The notes below the pieces were generated by a model that did no database searches, was not told the DNA's origin, and saw nothing but the letters and a program-made list of their open reading frames with translations. A stretch of 64,000 nt of DNA from an uncultured Pelagibacteraceae bacterium. Its GTDB lineage: Bacteria; Pseudomonadota; Alphaproteobacteria; Pelagibacterales; Pelagibacteraceae. The translations under genes were made by a program, and so were the position numbers. Each line of letters begins with the position of its first letter. Within the stretch, counting starts at the first letter, position 1. Shown piece after piece: positions 28,244 through 39,091 of this stretch. The stretch covers positions 62,001 to 126,000 of the forward strand of contig CACGNQ010000001.1 in assembly GCA_902574525.1 (NCBI GenBank), in the 5' to 3' direction.

Positions 28244-29290
28244 ATGAGTAAATTAAATCTTGGAATTTTAGGTGGTGGTCAATTAGGCAGTATGCTCGCA
28301 ACCGCAGCAAAGAAACTTGATATAAATACAATAATTTATTGCGATGATAAAGATGCTCCAGCACAAAAATTTTCAGATAATTTTTTATTTGGTAATTATA
28401 AAGATGAAAATAAAATTTCAGAATTTATAAACAAAATAGACGTTGTAACTTTTGAATTTGAAAATATACCTTTTGATACTCTTGAGTTTATTAATAAACA
28501 TAAACAAGTTTTACCAAAACCAAACATAAATCAAGTTATTCAAAATAGATTTCTTGAAAAAAAATTTGTAAATAGTCTTAACATCAAAACAACTGATTAT
28601 GTAATGGTGAAAAAACTACAAGACTTAAACAACAATGTAAATTTTTTACCTGGTATTTTGAAAACTACTACCTTAGGATACGATGGCAAAGGTCAATTCA
28701 AGTTAAATAGTAAAAATGATATTGAAAAACTTAAAATTGATTTTGATAAGGAATATATTCTAGAAAAGGTAGTGAATCTAAAAAAAGAAATTTCTGTTAT
28801 TATTACAAGGTTTAAAAATCAAACCTATGAGATTTATGAACCCATTGAAAATATTCATGAGGATCAAATACTTAAATTTTCTGAAATACCAGCAAATATT
28901 AATGAAAATGTTTTAAACTTATCTACCGAATGGGCTAAAAAGATATCAGAGGAATTAGATTATATAGGTACACTATGTGTAGAATACTTTATTGATGAGA
29001 AAGATAATGTTTATGTTAATGAAATCGCTCCACGAGTACATAACTCTGGACACTTAACAATTAACTCTCACAATATAAGTCAATTTGAAAATCATATTAG
29101 GGCAGTATGTGGCATGAATAAAATAGAAACAAAAAAAAAATTTAATGCAAAAATGATAAATTTAATTGGTGATGACATTACTAAATATCGAAATAAGAAA
29201 ATTCAAGAAAATGAGTTTTTTTTCGACTACCTAAAAAAAGAAATAAAACCTAAAAGAAAGATGGGTCATTTCACTACAATTTTTAAATAG
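28244..29290 (+). CDS. purK: 5-(carboxyamino)imidazole ribonucleotide synthase
   Basis: LGILGGGQLGSMLATAA; KTTTLGYDGKGQ; NEIAPRVHNSGHLTINS. Confidence 0.95.
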   Translation: MSKLNLGILGGGQLGSMLATAAKKLDINTIIYCDDKDAPAQKFSDNFLFGNYKDENKISEFINKIDVVTFEFENIPFDTLEFINKHKQVLPKPNINQVIQNRFLEKKFVNSLNIKTTDYVMVKKLQDLNNNVNFLPGILKTTTLGYDGKGQFKLNSKNDIEKLKIDFDKEYILEKVVNLKKEISVIITRFKNQTYEIYEPIENIHEDQILKFSEIPANINENVLNLSTEWAKKISEELDYIGTLCVEYFIDEKDNVYVNEIAPRVHNSGHLTINSHNISQFENHIRAVCGMNKIETKKKFNAKMINLIGDDITKYRNKKIQENEFFFDYLKKEIKPKRKMGHFTTIFK

Positions 29291-29295
29291 TAGAA

Positions 29296-30342
29296 ATGAA
29301 AAAATTTATAATTTTATTTATTATTTTTTTTCACTATAATTCATTTACTTTTTCTATGACAAATAAACCTTATCATCATTTAGAAGATGGTCGATTTAGA
29401 AACCCAGAAGGTTCCCCTGTGCGAAGCGAAAATATAAAGTGGTCGTATAGTACTTTTAATAAAGAGAAAAAAAAAATAGATATGAGTGTTCCTGAAGAGC
29501 ATGTAATAAAAAAAAATAAAGTTTTAAAAAAATTTAATAGTATTAAAGATGAAGACTATATTGGCTGGATCGGTCACGCAACATTTTTAATTAAGCTGGG
29601 TGACACAACTATTATAACAGATCCTGTTTTCTCAAAAAATGCTGGCCCTTTAATATTTGGTCCTAAAAGATATACAGATCCTGCACTAAGTTTAAACGAA
29701 TTGCCAAAGATTGATTTATTTTTATTAACTCATAATCACTATGATCATCAAGATATGAATACTATAAGAAAATTTCCATATAAAGATACAAAAGTTCTAA
29801 CAGCGCTTAAGCTTGGAAAATATTTTAAAAAAAATCATTTTAAAAATGTAGAGGAGCTTGACTGGTATCAAGAGGTAAAAGTAAATGATATTAAAATTAC
29901 TTTTTTACCAGCAGTGCATTGGTCAAAAAGAAGTTTGACTGATACAAATAAGACTTTGTGGGGAAGTTTTTTAATAGAATACAAAGGAAAAAAAATATTT
30001 TTTGCATGCGATACTGGTTATGGTGAAATTTACAAAACAATTGGTAAAAATTTTGGACCCATCGACTTAACGATGATTAATATTGGTGCATATGATTTTA
30101 GACCAATGTTTGAAAAATCAATATATCATACATCACCTGAAGAAGCTTTACAGGTAGCTAGAGACCTAAGGAGTAAAAAAGTTTTAGGTACTCATTGGGG
30201 AACATTTGTTTTATCTTTAGAACCTATAATGGAACCTCCAAAAAGATTTAAAGATAACGCTGAAAATTTTGGTTTTAAAAAAGATGATGTATTAATTTTT
30301 AAAATTGGTGAATTTAATAAGATTAATGAAATATTAAACTAA
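29296..30342 (+). CDS. MBL-fold metallohydrolase (NAPE-PLD/RomA-like), signal peptide
   Basis: IGHATFLIKLGDTTIITDPVFS; LLTHNHYDHQDMNTI; FFACDTGYGE. Confidence 0.85.
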   Translation: MKKFIILFIIFFHYNSFTFSMTNKPYHHLEDGRFRNPEGSPVRSENIKWSYSTFNKEKKKIDMSVPEEHVIKKNKVLKKFNSIKDEDYIGWIGHATFLIKLGDTTIITDPVFSKNAGPLIFGPKRYTDPALSLNELPKIDLFLLTHNHYDHQDMNTIRKFPYKDTKVLTALKLGKYFKKNHFKNVEELDWYQEVKVNDIKITFLPAVHWSKRSLTDTNKTLWGSFLIEYKGKKIFFACDTGYGEIYKTIGKNFGPIDLTMINIGAYDFRPMFEKSIYHTSPEEALQVARDLRSKKVLGTHWGTFVLSLEPIMEPPKRFKDNAENFGFKKDDVLIFKIGEFNKINEILN

Positions 30343-30343
30343 T

Positions 30344-30799
30344 TTAAATATTTAAATTCATATAACAAGAATTTGGATCTTCCTTATAATGAGCAAAAGG
30401 CTCACATTTTTTAAAACCAATCTTTTCAAAAAGTTTTCTTGCGGGTTTAAAGAAATCCCCAGACCCGGTTTCAATACTTAATTTGTTTAATTTTAAATCT
30501 TTTGCTCGATCTATTAAATGTTTCAATATTTTTTCACCGTATCCTTTTTTTCTAAAATCGCTTGCAACTCTAATTGATTTGAACTCACCATGCGTTGGGC
30601 TTAAAAATTTAATGGCACCACAACCTACAAGAAGATTATTTTCCCAGATGCTCCAAAACTTAATACTAGAGTCCATTAAACCTGGTATATCTAATACATG
30701 AGCACTACCTTCAGGAGAAACAGATTTTAATTCCTTAAAGTGATTTAATAAAAGATTATTAACTTCAGTATTATCAAAATTTCCCTCTAAAGATTTCAT
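30344..30799 (-). CDS. GNAT family N-acetyltransferase
   Basis: HGEFKSIRVASDFRKKGYGEKILKHLIDRAKDLKLNKLSIETGSGDFFKPARKLFEKIGF. Confidence 0.88.
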   Translation of the reverse strand: MKSLEGNFDNTEVNNLLLNHFKELKSVSPEGSAHVLDIPGLMDSSIKFWSIWENNLLVGCGAIKFLSPTHGEFKSIRVASDFRKKGYGEKILKHLIDRAKDLKLNKLSIETGSGDFFKPARKLFEKIGFKKCEPFAHYKEDPNSCYMNLNI

Positions 30800-30860
30800 A
30801 TGAAATTAAAACATATATTATAATCGTCTTTTTAACCAAGATAATTCTTTAAATTAATAT

Positions 30861-31214
30861 TTACTTATCTTTTGTTTGAATTGTAGATCTTACTGAATTT
30901 AGAAAAGCCTGGTGATTATTTTCTACTTCATATGGCTTAAGATTATAATGAATTTTTGATTTAGATGAATTTAGTTTGTTAATTTTTTCCTCTTTATAGT
31001 TTTCTAAGTTTCTTATAATTCTATTTGCATATTCTAAGGTGTTTTCACCAGTTGTATGTAATAAGGCCTGATTAACACTGATGCTCAAGCCAGCTTGATA
31101 AATATTACCAGTGCTTGCAACTGTATAAGCTGGACCAATAAAAGATACGGATGATTGAATACATCCATTTAAAGTGGTTAAAAGCAAAACGTACAACAAG
31201 TATTTTTTTATCAT
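30861..31214 (-). CDS. Small lipoprotein of unknown function
   Basis: Signal peptide with lipobox LNGC: MIKKYLLYVLLLTTLNGCIQSS. Confidence 0.65.
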   Translation of the reverse strand: MIKKYLLYVLLLTTLNGCIQSSVSFIGPAYTVASTGNIYQAGLSISVNQALLHTTGENTLEYANRIIRNLENYKEEKINKLNSSKSKIHYNLKPYEVENNHQAFLNSVRSTIQTKDK

Positions 31215-31287
31215 TGAACTGAAGGATTAATACTGATTCTTTATTTTTGAACAAGATAGATATGATAGTTATACAGATTAAGAAAAG

Positions 31288-31872
31288 TTAAATAGCTTTA
31301 TAACCAAATTCAAGTGAGGCGTCTGTGACAGAATGATACAATGATTCTCCAAAACTTCTCAAACTCATTACTCTTACTGTTGCAGGTTGGTCGTTAACAA
31401 AATCTAAAGTTATGGCTATTCCATTGTAAATTGAATTTATTGATTGATTTTTATTTAATTCATTAAAATTTATTGGACAGCCTTTTTTTAATACTTCTTT
31501 TAAATTTTTCCCAGATAGCTCAATTATTGCTTTTGAGTGGGATAAATCAGTAATTGCAAATTCATTGTTAGATAAATTTTTACTTATTTCCTCAGATAAT
31601 TTTTCTGAACTTGAAAATATAAACCAATTATTGGGCCCTATCCATAATATTCTCGTATCATTATTTCCAGAAACTTTTAAATCATCTGGGAAATTCAAAT
31701 CAAATATTTTGTATTCTTTAATATTTGTTTTGCTTGTTTTATATTTTACTACTTGGAAAATCTTAAAGTTTTTTAATTCTTTTATAGTAATAATTTCATC
31801 AAAGTTCTTTCCCTCAAAATTACCAAAATTTCCTAGCTCATGAACATTATTCAAAGGTGATATACTTGTCAT
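31288..31872 (-). CDS. soxG: Sarcosine oxidase gamma subunit family protein
   Basis: GNNDTRILWIGPNNWFIFS...ITDLSHSKAIIELSGKNLKEVLKKGCPINF...MSLRSFGESLYHSVTDASLEFGY; follows soxA. Confidence 0.82.
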   Translation of the reverse strand: MTSISPLNNVHELGNFGNFEGKNFDEIITIKELKNFKIFQVVKYKTSKTNIKEYKIFDLNFPDDLKVSGNNDTRILWIGPNNWFIFSSSEKLSEEISKNLSNNEFAITDLSHSKAIIELSGKNLKEVLKKGCPINFNELNKNQSINSIYNGIAITLDFVNDQPATVRVMSLRSFGESLYHSVTDASLEFGYKAI

Positions 31873-34865
31873 GATCGTACTCTTTCCCCTTTAGGATCAA
31901 CATAATGAGATGATACAATTTCAACTGGGATTGTTTTATTTTTTAGTGGAGACATTGCGTATAATTTTGATCCAATCATATTTTTCCCATCTTTTAATAT
32001 AGCAAGAGAAAATGGATTATTATGCTCAACACTCCAACAAGATGCTGAAATATGTCCTAATTTTAAAATTGGCATTTTTGCTTTAGGATCGTTTACAAGG
32101 TGTGATCCCTCTGGAATGCTAGTTTTTTTATCGAGTGGAACTACTCCAACAATTCTTTGTCTGTCTGTCTCATTAAATGCTTTTCTTAACAAAGATCTTT
32201 TACCAATGAAATCTTTCTTTTTGCTAACTAAACCATCTAATCCTGTATCATATGGAATTGTTCTTCCATCTAATTCTGATCCAGCAACATGCCCCATCTC
32301 TATTCTAAGAGTAGAAAGAGCTTCTGTTCCATAAGGTTGTAAATTAAAATCTTTTCCGTTTTCAATAATTTTTTCCCACATGAAGTTTCCATTATCAGAT
32401 TCAACATTAACCTCATAAGCCAACTCGCCCGAGAATGAAATTCTAAATATTCTTGCTTTAACACCAAATAAATTTGCCTCTAAAAACCCCATAAACGGTA
32501 AAGCATCATTCGAAACGTCTATATCTGGAAAAATTTTTTGTAACAAATCCCTAGATTTTGGGCCAGCAATAGCTGCTCCAGCCCATTGCTCTGTTGATGA
32601 TACTACATTTACATCAAGTTCAGGCCAAACAATTTGTAAATAATATTCTAAATGAGATAGAACGTTTGCCGCTTGCGCAGTTGTTGTAGTCATATGGTAA
32701 TGATTTTCTGATATCCTTGTTGTTGTGCCATCATCCATTACAACGCCATCTTCTCTTAACATTACTCCGTATCTTGCTTTTCCAACAGGTAACTTAAGCC
32801 ATGCATTGGTGTAAACTCTATTTAAAAATTCTGCAGAATCTTTTCCTTTCACATCTATTTTACCTAAAGTTGTAACATCACATACCCCAACATTTTTTCT
32901 AACATTTTCAGCTTCTCTTTTAGATGCCTCAAACAGACCTTCATTACCTTTTTTATAATATCTCGGTCTTAACCAAACTCCTGCATCAACAAAAACTGCA
33001 TTATTTTTTTCATGCCAACTATGCATAGGAGATTTTCTAGTTGGTTTGGAATGTTTGCCTATCTCTCTTCCAACAATTGCCCCTATGGTAACAGGGGTAT
33101 ATGGTGGTCGAAATGTTGTGTGTCCTACAGCAGGCACTACTTTATTCTCGATATTTGAGACTAATTGTAATCCGTTTAAATTACTTGTTTTTCCTTGGTC
33201 TGTTGCCATTCCTAATGTTGTGTATCTTTTTACATGTTCAATTGATCTATAACCTTCTCTTAATGCTAACTCTATGTCAGATACAGCAACATCATTTTGA
33301 AAATCTAAAAATCTTTTATAGTTTTTACCATTCGGTAGAGGTACACACCAAAATTTATCATGTTTTGATTGCTGTTTTTCCGAAACTTGCGGTGATTGTA
33401 ATTTATTATCTTGATTAGTTATTTCTTTTGATAATTCATAACCTTTTTGAAAAGATGTTTTTAAAGTTTCATCTAAAGTAAAAACCCCATTAGCTGAGCC
33501 TAGAGTAATTTCTTTTTGCTTTGATTTGTCTGGAACAAATGCATCGATATCTTCTATAAATTTAGTTTTACTACCTGATTGGGATGCTAAATGTATTGTC
33601 GGAGTCCAAAATCCTGAAACACAAATACAATCACATTTAATATTCGAGATATCAATTAGGTTTTCCTTGTTATCTGAAATCATTGCAATGTCGCATGATT
33701 TAACTTTCTTATAACCTTTTGCAGCTACTACTACATGAGAAAATTTTATCTCTATACCTAATGAAAGAGCTTCTTTTATAATCTCAGACTGTGGATTTTT
33801 TCTACTATCCAAAACAACAGGATTAATATTATTTTTTTTAAACTCTATTGCTGTTTCATATGCGCTGTCATTGTTTGTAAATATTACAGGTTTTTTTCCA
33901 ACTAACACTCCATAAACTTTCATATATTCTTTAGCAGCAGAAGCTAGGACTACTCCTGGAGTATCATTATTGCCAAAAACAATTGGCCTTTCAATTGACC
34001 CTGAGGATATTACAACCTGTTTTGCTCGAATATACCACATTCTTTGTTTAGGAGTGTGTTTATCTGATTTTGGAAGATGATCAGTTATCCTTTCAGACAT
34101 CACCAACATATTATGATCATAGTAACCAAATATTTGTGATCTGTTTTTTACAATCACATTTTCCATTCCTTTGAGTTCAGTAATTATATTGTCAGCCCAG
34201 TCTTTGCCGCTTTGATTTCCAATACTCACATCAGAAGTAAGTAAGCTTCCCCCGTATCTAGGCTTGTCTTCTGCCAAAATAACTCTTGCTCCATTTTTGG
34301 CTGCTGCGTACGCGCTTGCTAGTCCTGATGGACCTGACCCAGCAATTAGTAAATCACAATACTCGTATTTATGTTCATATTTCTCTTTATCATGCTTAGT
34401 TGATGCAGATCCAAAGCCTGCTGCTTTTCTAATAAATGGCTCATAAATCTTGTACCAAAAGCTTTTTGGCCACATGAAAGTTTTATAATAAAAACCTGCT
34501 GGAAAGAAAATATTCAAAAAATTATTTATTGCTCCAATATCAAAGTTAACACTCGGCCAACAATTAACACTTTTTGCCTCTAAACCCTCAAACAATTCTT
34601 GTTCTGTGGCCCTAACATTCGGATCCGTTTCTCCATTTCTGCTTAGCTGGACTATTGCATATGGCTCATCCACACCTGCTCCAAAAAAACCTCTTGGTCT
34701 ATGATATTTAAAGCTTCGCCCTACTAAATGAACTCCATTTGCAATTAACGCTGAGGCTAAAGTGTCCCCTTCGTAACCAAAATAATTTTTACCGTTAAAT
34801 TTAAATGAAATTTTTTTATTTTTGTTAATTAAACCAGTGTTATCTAATCTAAAACTTTGTGTCAT
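31869..34865 (-). CDS. soxA: Sarcosine oxidase alpha subunit family protein (with C-terminal GcvT domain)
   Basis: YFGYEGDTLASALIANGVHLVGRSFKYHRPRGFFGAGVDEP; FAD domain; C-terminal GcvT-like FLNRVYTNAWLKLPVGKARYGVMLREDGVVMDDG. Confidence 0.92.
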   Translation of the reverse strand: MTQSFRLDNTGLINKNKKISFKFNGKNYFGYEGDTLASALIANGVHLVGRSFKYHRPRGFFGAGVDEPYAIVQLSRNGETDPNVRATEQELFEGLEAKSVNCWPSVNFDIGAINNFLNIFFPAGFYYKTFMWPKSFWYKIYEPFIRKAAGFGSASTKHDKEKYEHKYEYCDLLIAGSGPSGLASAYAAAKNGARVILAEDKPRYGGSLLTSDVSIGNQSGKDWADNIITELKGMENVIVKNRSQIFGYYDHNMLVMSERITDHLPKSDKHTPKQRMWYIRAKQVVISSGSIERPIVFGNNDTPGVVLASAAKEYMKVYGVLVGKKPVIFTNNDSAYETAIEFKKNNINPVVLDSRKNPQSEIIKEALSLGIEIKFSHVVVAAKGYKKVKSCDIAMISDNKENLIDISNIKCDCICVSGFWTPTIHLASQSGSKTKFIEDIDAFVPDKSKQKEITLGSANGVFTLDETLKTSFQKGYELSKEITNQDNKLQSPQVSEKQQSKHDKFWCVPLPNGKNYKRFLDFQNDVAVSDIELALREGYRSIEHVKRYTTLGMATDQGKTSNLNGLQLVSNIENKVVPAVGHTTFRPPYTPVTIGAIVGREIGKHSKPTRKSPMHSWHEKNNAVFVDAGVWLRPRYYKKGNEGLFEASKREAENVRKNVGVCDVTTLGKIDVKGKDSAEFLNRVYTNAWLKLPVGKARYGVMLREDGVVMDDGTTTRISENHYHMTTTTAQAANVLSHLEYYLQIVWPELDVNVVSSTEQWAGAAIAGPKSRDLLQKIFPDIDVSNDALPFMGFLEANLFGVKARIFRISFSGELAYEVNVESDNGNFMWEKIIENGKDFNLQPYGTEALSTLRIEMGHVAGSELDGRTIPYDTGLDGLVSKKKDFIGKRSLLRKAFNETDRQRIVGVVPLDKKTSIPEGSHLVNDPKAKMPILKLGHISASCWSVEHNNPFSLAILKDGKNMIGSKLYAMSPLKNKTIPVEIVSSHYVDPKGERVRS

Positions 34866-35134
34866 GTTTCCACTTTATCTTCTGATTTGTAGGTATTAAA
34901 AATCTCATGCGTATTTGTATCTCTCAACACTTTAATCCATTGTCTACATCCTGATACATGGTGCCATAGCTCTAGGTGTTTGCCTCTTGGACTTTTTCTT
35001 AAATATACAAAGTTATCCCATTCTTTATCAGTAACTTCTTTATTTAATTCTGGTCTTTTTACAGTGGCATCTCCACCGTAGGCAAATTCATTTTGGGATC
35101 TATATCCACAATAGGGACATTTAATATAGAGCAT
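34862..35134 (-). CDS. soxD: Sarcosine oxidase delta subunit family protein
   Basis: IKCPYCGYRSQNEFAYGGDATVKRP...GKHLELWHHVSGCRQWIKVLRDT. Confidence 0.92.
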   Translation of the reverse strand: MLYIKCPYCGYRSQNEFAYGGDATVKRPELNKEVTDKEWDNFVYLRKSPRGKHLELWHHVSGCRQWIKVLRDTNTHEIFNTYKSEDKVET

Positions 35135-36391
35135 TTATGAGATCCAAGTTTTAGTTCCAAGACCTTTTTCATCAATTAGATGACCAGTAGAAAACCTATC
35201 TAATCTAAAGCCAGCATTAAGTTCATGAACTTTATCCTGTGCAATAGTGTGGGCAAAAGTAAAACCAGATGCTGGTGTTGCCTTAAAACCTCCATAACAC
35301 CATCCACAATTTAAATACAATCCTTGAATATGAGTTTTGTCAATTATAGGAGAACCATCCATTGACATATCCATAATTCCACCCCAGGTTCTCAACATTT
35401 TCAATTTACTTAAAAAAGGAAACATTGCAATTCCCTCTGTTAGTACATGTTGCAGTGTGGGTAGATTTCCTCGTTGAGCATAACTATTATATCCATCAAG
35501 ATCTCCCCCCATAACCATTTCTCCTTTATCAGATTGGCTACAATAAAAATGACCTGCTCCAAAAGTTACAACATGATCAAGAAGAGGTTTAATCGGTTCT
35601 GAAACGCATGCCTGTAGTAAATGAGTTTCAATCGGTAAAGTCATGTTTAACATATCAGCTAAAATTGATGTACTACCAGCCACACATAAACCAACTTTTT
35701 TTGCTTTAATATCTCCTCTTGAAGTTTTAATTCCTTTTATTTTTCCATTGCTTATATCAAAACCTGTTACTTCGCAGTGTTGAACAATATCCACACCCAT
35801 TGAGTCTGCTTGTCTTGCGTATCCCCATGCAACAGCATCATGTCTAGCTGTTCCAGCACTTGGTTGCATTAATCCTCCAAATATTGGAAATCTAACGTTG
35901 TCAGAAAAATCTAAAATTGGTACTTTATTTTTTACTTCTTCTCTATTTAACAACACTGCATCAATTCCATTTAATTTCATTGAGTTTCCTCTTCGTGCAT
36001 AAGCATTCATTTGGGCATCTGAATGTGCAAGATTTATAATTCCTCTTGGAGAAAACATTATATTAAAATTTAAATCCTGACTCATGCTTCTCCAAAGTTC
36101 CATTCCTTTTTCGTAAAATAATGCGTTCTCATCGTGCATATAATTTGATCTTATTATGGTGGTATTCCTTCCTATATTACCCCCACCAATCCATCCTTTT
36201 TCGATTACCGCAATGTTTGTAATTTTATGCTCTTTAGCTAAGTAATACGCAGTAGCTAATCCATGGCCTCCACCACCAATTATAACAACATCATATTCTT
36301 TTTTTGGATCTTGATCTTTCCAGGCAACTTCCCAGTCTTTGTGACTTGAGAATGCATTTTTTATAAGGCTTAAAACAGAATATTTTTGCAT
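35135..36391 (-). CDS. soxB: Sarcosine oxidase beta subunit family protein
   Basis: YDVVIIGGGGHGLATAYYLAKEH...GRNTTIIRSNYMHDEN...GWCYGGFKATPASG. Confidence 0.92.
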   Translation of the reverse strand: MQKYSVLSLIKNAFSSHKDWEVAWKDQDPKKEYDVVIIGGGGHGLATAYYLAKEHKITNIAVIEKGWIGGGNIGRNTTIIRSNYMHDENALFYEKGMELWRSMSQDLNFNIMFSPRGIINLAHSDAQMNAYARRGNSMKLNGIDAVLLNREEVKNKVPILDFSDNVRFPIFGGLMQPSAGTARHDAVAWGYARQADSMGVDIVQHCEVTGFDISNGKIKGIKTSRGDIKAKKVGLCVAGSTSILADMLNMTLPIETHLLQACVSEPIKPLLDHVVTFGAGHFYCSQSDKGEMVMGGDLDGYNSYAQRGNLPTLQHVLTEGIAMFPFLSKLKMLRTWGGIMDMSMDGSPIIDKTHIQGLYLNCGWCYGGFKATPASGFTFAHTIAQDKVHELNAGFRLDRFSTGHLIDEKGLGTKTWIS

Positions 36392-36484
36392 AAATTTAAT
36401 ATCTAATTTTAATTTATTTCTTTAAAAATTATATAATAAAGTATAGAAATCTGACCCATAATATAAAGCTTAAAGAAAGCATAT

Positions 36485-38173
36485 ATGGGCGCAGTTAAAT
36501 CAGACATAGAGATCGCAAGAGCAGCAAAAATGAGGCCTATTAAGGATATTTTAGGTAAAATAAAGGTGCCTGATAATAATAGCAGCTTCAGTCCAATGGG
36601 CAGACATATCGCTAAAATAAACCTAGAGTATTTGAGTAAATTAAAAAAGAAAAAAGATGGACATTTAATTTTAGTTACAGCGATTACACCTACTCCTGCT
36701 GGAGAAGGTAAAACAACCACCTCCGTAGGACTGCATGATGGACTAAATAAAATTGGAAAGAAATCAATAGTATGTTTGAGGGAACCTAGTTTAGGACCAT
36801 CATTTGGTATGAAAGGTGGAGCTGCTGGCGGGGGTTACGCACAAGTAGTGCCAATGGAGCAAATTAATTTACATTTCACAGGAGATTTCCATGCAATTAC
36901 ATCTGCCCATAATTTACTATCTGCATTAATTGATAATCACATCTATTGGGGAAATAAACTTAATATTGATGATAAGAAAATTGTATGGAAAAGAGTAATG
37001 GATATGAATGATAGAGCTCTTAGATTTATAAATATTAATACCAAAGGAGTTGCAAAAGATTTTCCAAGAGAAGATGGGTTTGATATTACAGTTGCTTCAG
37101 AGGTAATGGCAATTTTTTGCTTATCAAATGATTTGAAAGATTTAGAAAAAAGAATTGGAAATATAACAATCGCATATAATAAAAATGGTAAGCCTGTATA
37201 TGCTAGAGATTTAAATGCTCAAGGACCAATGACTGTTCTTCTTAAAGAAGCAATAAGACCAAATGTAACTCAAACGTTAGAAAATAATCCAGCATTAATT
37301 CATGGAGGTCCTTTTGCTAACATTGCACACGGATGTAATTCTGTTATTGCAACTAAATCTGCTTTAAAACTTGCTGACTTTGTTGTAACAGAAGCGGGGT
37401 TTGGCGCTGACCTTGGTGCCGAAAAATTTTTAAATATTAAATGTAGAAAATCAAATATAAAACCGAGTTGTGTTGTAATTGTTGCAACAATAAGAGCACT
37501 AAAAATGCATGGAGGTGTAGAAAAGGCAAACTTAAAAAGTGAAAATGTTGATGCACTCAAAAAAGGATTAGTGAATTTAGAAAGACATATAAATAATATC
37601 AAAAAATTTAGCTTAACTCCTGTAGTCGCTATTAATAGTTTTATACTTGACACAAAAAAGGAAATTTCTGCTGTCAAAGACTTTTGTAAAAATCAAAAGG
37701 TTGAGGTAAGTGAATCTACTCATTGGGCAGATGGTGGAAAAGGCGCAAAAGATCTTGCAAAAAAAGTTGTTAAAATATGCAAAAATTCGAAAAAGAAAAA
37801 TTTTAAATTTTTATATAAAGATGATCAATCTTTATGGAGTAAAGTTGAGACAATTGCTAAAGAGATATACAAAGCAAGCTCAATTACTGCAGACGATAAT
37901 GTCAAAAAGCAGTTAAAAATTTTTGAAGATAACGGATATGGAAAATTACCTGTTTGTATTGCTAAAACACAGTACAGTTTTTCAGTAGATCCAAAATTAA
38001 AAGGTGCGCCTTCAGGTCACGAAATCTCTATTAGAGAGGTAAGGTTATCATCTGGTGCTGAATTTATTGTTGTTGTATGTGGATCAATTATGACTATGCC
38101 TGGTTTACCAAGAGTCCCTGCAGCTGACAAAATAAGATTAAATAAAAAAGGCGATATTGAAGGATTATTTTAA
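36485..38173 (+). CDS. fhs: Formate-tetrahydrofolate ligase
   Basis: [55 protein letters not shown]-type C-terminus. Confidence 0.96.
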   Translation: MGAVKSDIEIARAAKMRPIKDILGKIKVPDNNSSFSPMGRHIAKINLEYLSKLKKKKDGHLILVTAITPTPAGEGKTTTSVGLHDGLNKIGKKSIVCLREPSLGPSFGMKGGAAGGGYAQVVPMEQINLHFTGDFHAITSAHNLLSALIDNHIYWGNKLNIDDKKIVWKRVMDMNDRALRFININTKGVAKDFPREDGFDITVASEVMAIFCLSNDLKDLEKRIGNITIAYNKNGKPVYARDLNAQGPMTVLLKEAIRPNVTQTLENNPALIHGGPFANIAHGCNSVIATKSALKLADFVVTEAGFGADLGAEKFLNIKCRKSNIKPSCVVIVATIRALKMHGGVEKANLKSENVDALKKGLVNLERHINNIKKFSLTPVVAINSFILDTKKEISAVKDFCKNQKVEVSESTHWADGGKGAKDLAKKVVKICKNSKKKNFKFLYKDDQSLWSKVETIAKEIYKASSITADDNVKKQLKIFEDNGYGKLPVCIAKTQYSFSVDPKLKGAPSGHEISIREVRLSSGAEFIVVVCGSIMTMPGLPRVPAADKIRLNKKGDIEGLF

Positions 38174-39091
38174 ACCTAATCCATTCCAAAAATCTTTTGC
38201 TAAATTTTTTCCTGTAAGATCTTTAAACTGAGGCAATCCCGTAGGTGATGTAACATTTATATCCCCTATAAGATAACCATCAATTAAATCTATTCCTGCA
38301 AAATAAATTTTATTCTTTAATAGGCTTTTTCCAATTAATGAGGAAATTTTAAATTCTTTTTTATTTAAATTGGTTTTGAAAGCTGTTCCTCCTTGTGAAA
38401 TATTTGACAAATTGGAACCTGTTTTGGGAATTCTTCTTATGGCACCTTTTACTTTTCCATTAATAATAAATACTCTCTTATCCCCAAGTTTAACCTTTTC
38501 TAAATATTTTTGAACCATCAGATAATTATATTTTTTGAGAAATAAAGAAACTTTTGATTTTGAAAATTTATTAGTTAGAAAAATAATATTTTTTCCAGCA
38601 TAACCATCTAAAGGTTTTAATACAATTTTCTTATATTTTTTATAATGTTTATGTATATCGTTAATACTATTTGTGAAAATTGTTGGAGGCATAAATCTTA
38701 AAAATCTTGAAGAATAAAACTTTTCAGATACATTTCTTATAGCTGAAGGATTATTAACAACTTTTTTTTGATTGATATTATCGAGGAAATACGTTGAGTT
38801 AATATAATTCATATTAAATGGGGGGTTTTGTCTAATTAAAATAAAAATAGCTTTTGAGATATCAAATTTCATTTTTTTGTTAATTTTATAAAAATTGTTT
38901 TTAGTTTCGTAAAATTTAACCAGCGAACCTTTGGCTTTCAGTTTTGAATTTACTATACTTAAATTATTGGGCTCATACCAAAATATTTTATAACCTCTTT
39001 TTTGAGCCTCAATTGCTAATTGTAAAGACGTATCAGTTGCTGGATTAATTTTTTTTAAATCATCAGATTGTACAGCTATAATTTTCCTCAT
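38165..39091 (-). CDS. gshB: Glutathione synthase
   Basis: [64 protein letters not shown]. Confidence 0.92.
   Translation of the reverse strand: MRKIIAVQSDDLKKINPATDTSLQLAIEAQKRGYKIFWYEPNNLSIVNSKLKAKGSLVKFYETKNNFYKINKKMKFDISKAIFILIRQNPPFNMNYINSTYFLDNINQKKVVNNPSAIRNVSEKFYSSRFLRFMPPTIFTNSINDIHKHYKKYKKIVLKPLDGYAGKNIIFLTNKFSKSKVSLFLKKYNYLMVQKYLEKVKLGDKRVFIINGKVKGAIRRIPKTGSNLSNISQGGTAFKTNLNKKEFKISSLIGKSLLKNKIYFAGIDLIDGYLIGDINVTSPTGLPQFKDLTGKNLAKDFWNGLGLK

Noticed and set aside
36409-36720. 103-aa minus ORF spanning the soxB/fhs intergenic region
   Set aside because: Overlaps the fhs 5' end antisense; low-complexity hydrophobic sequence without coding features.
37300-37677. 125-aa antisense ORF in fhs, and similar ORFs (42761-43099, 56882-57271, 41111-41344, 11991-12275)
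   Set aside because: All lie antisense to well-supported genes and lack independent evidence.
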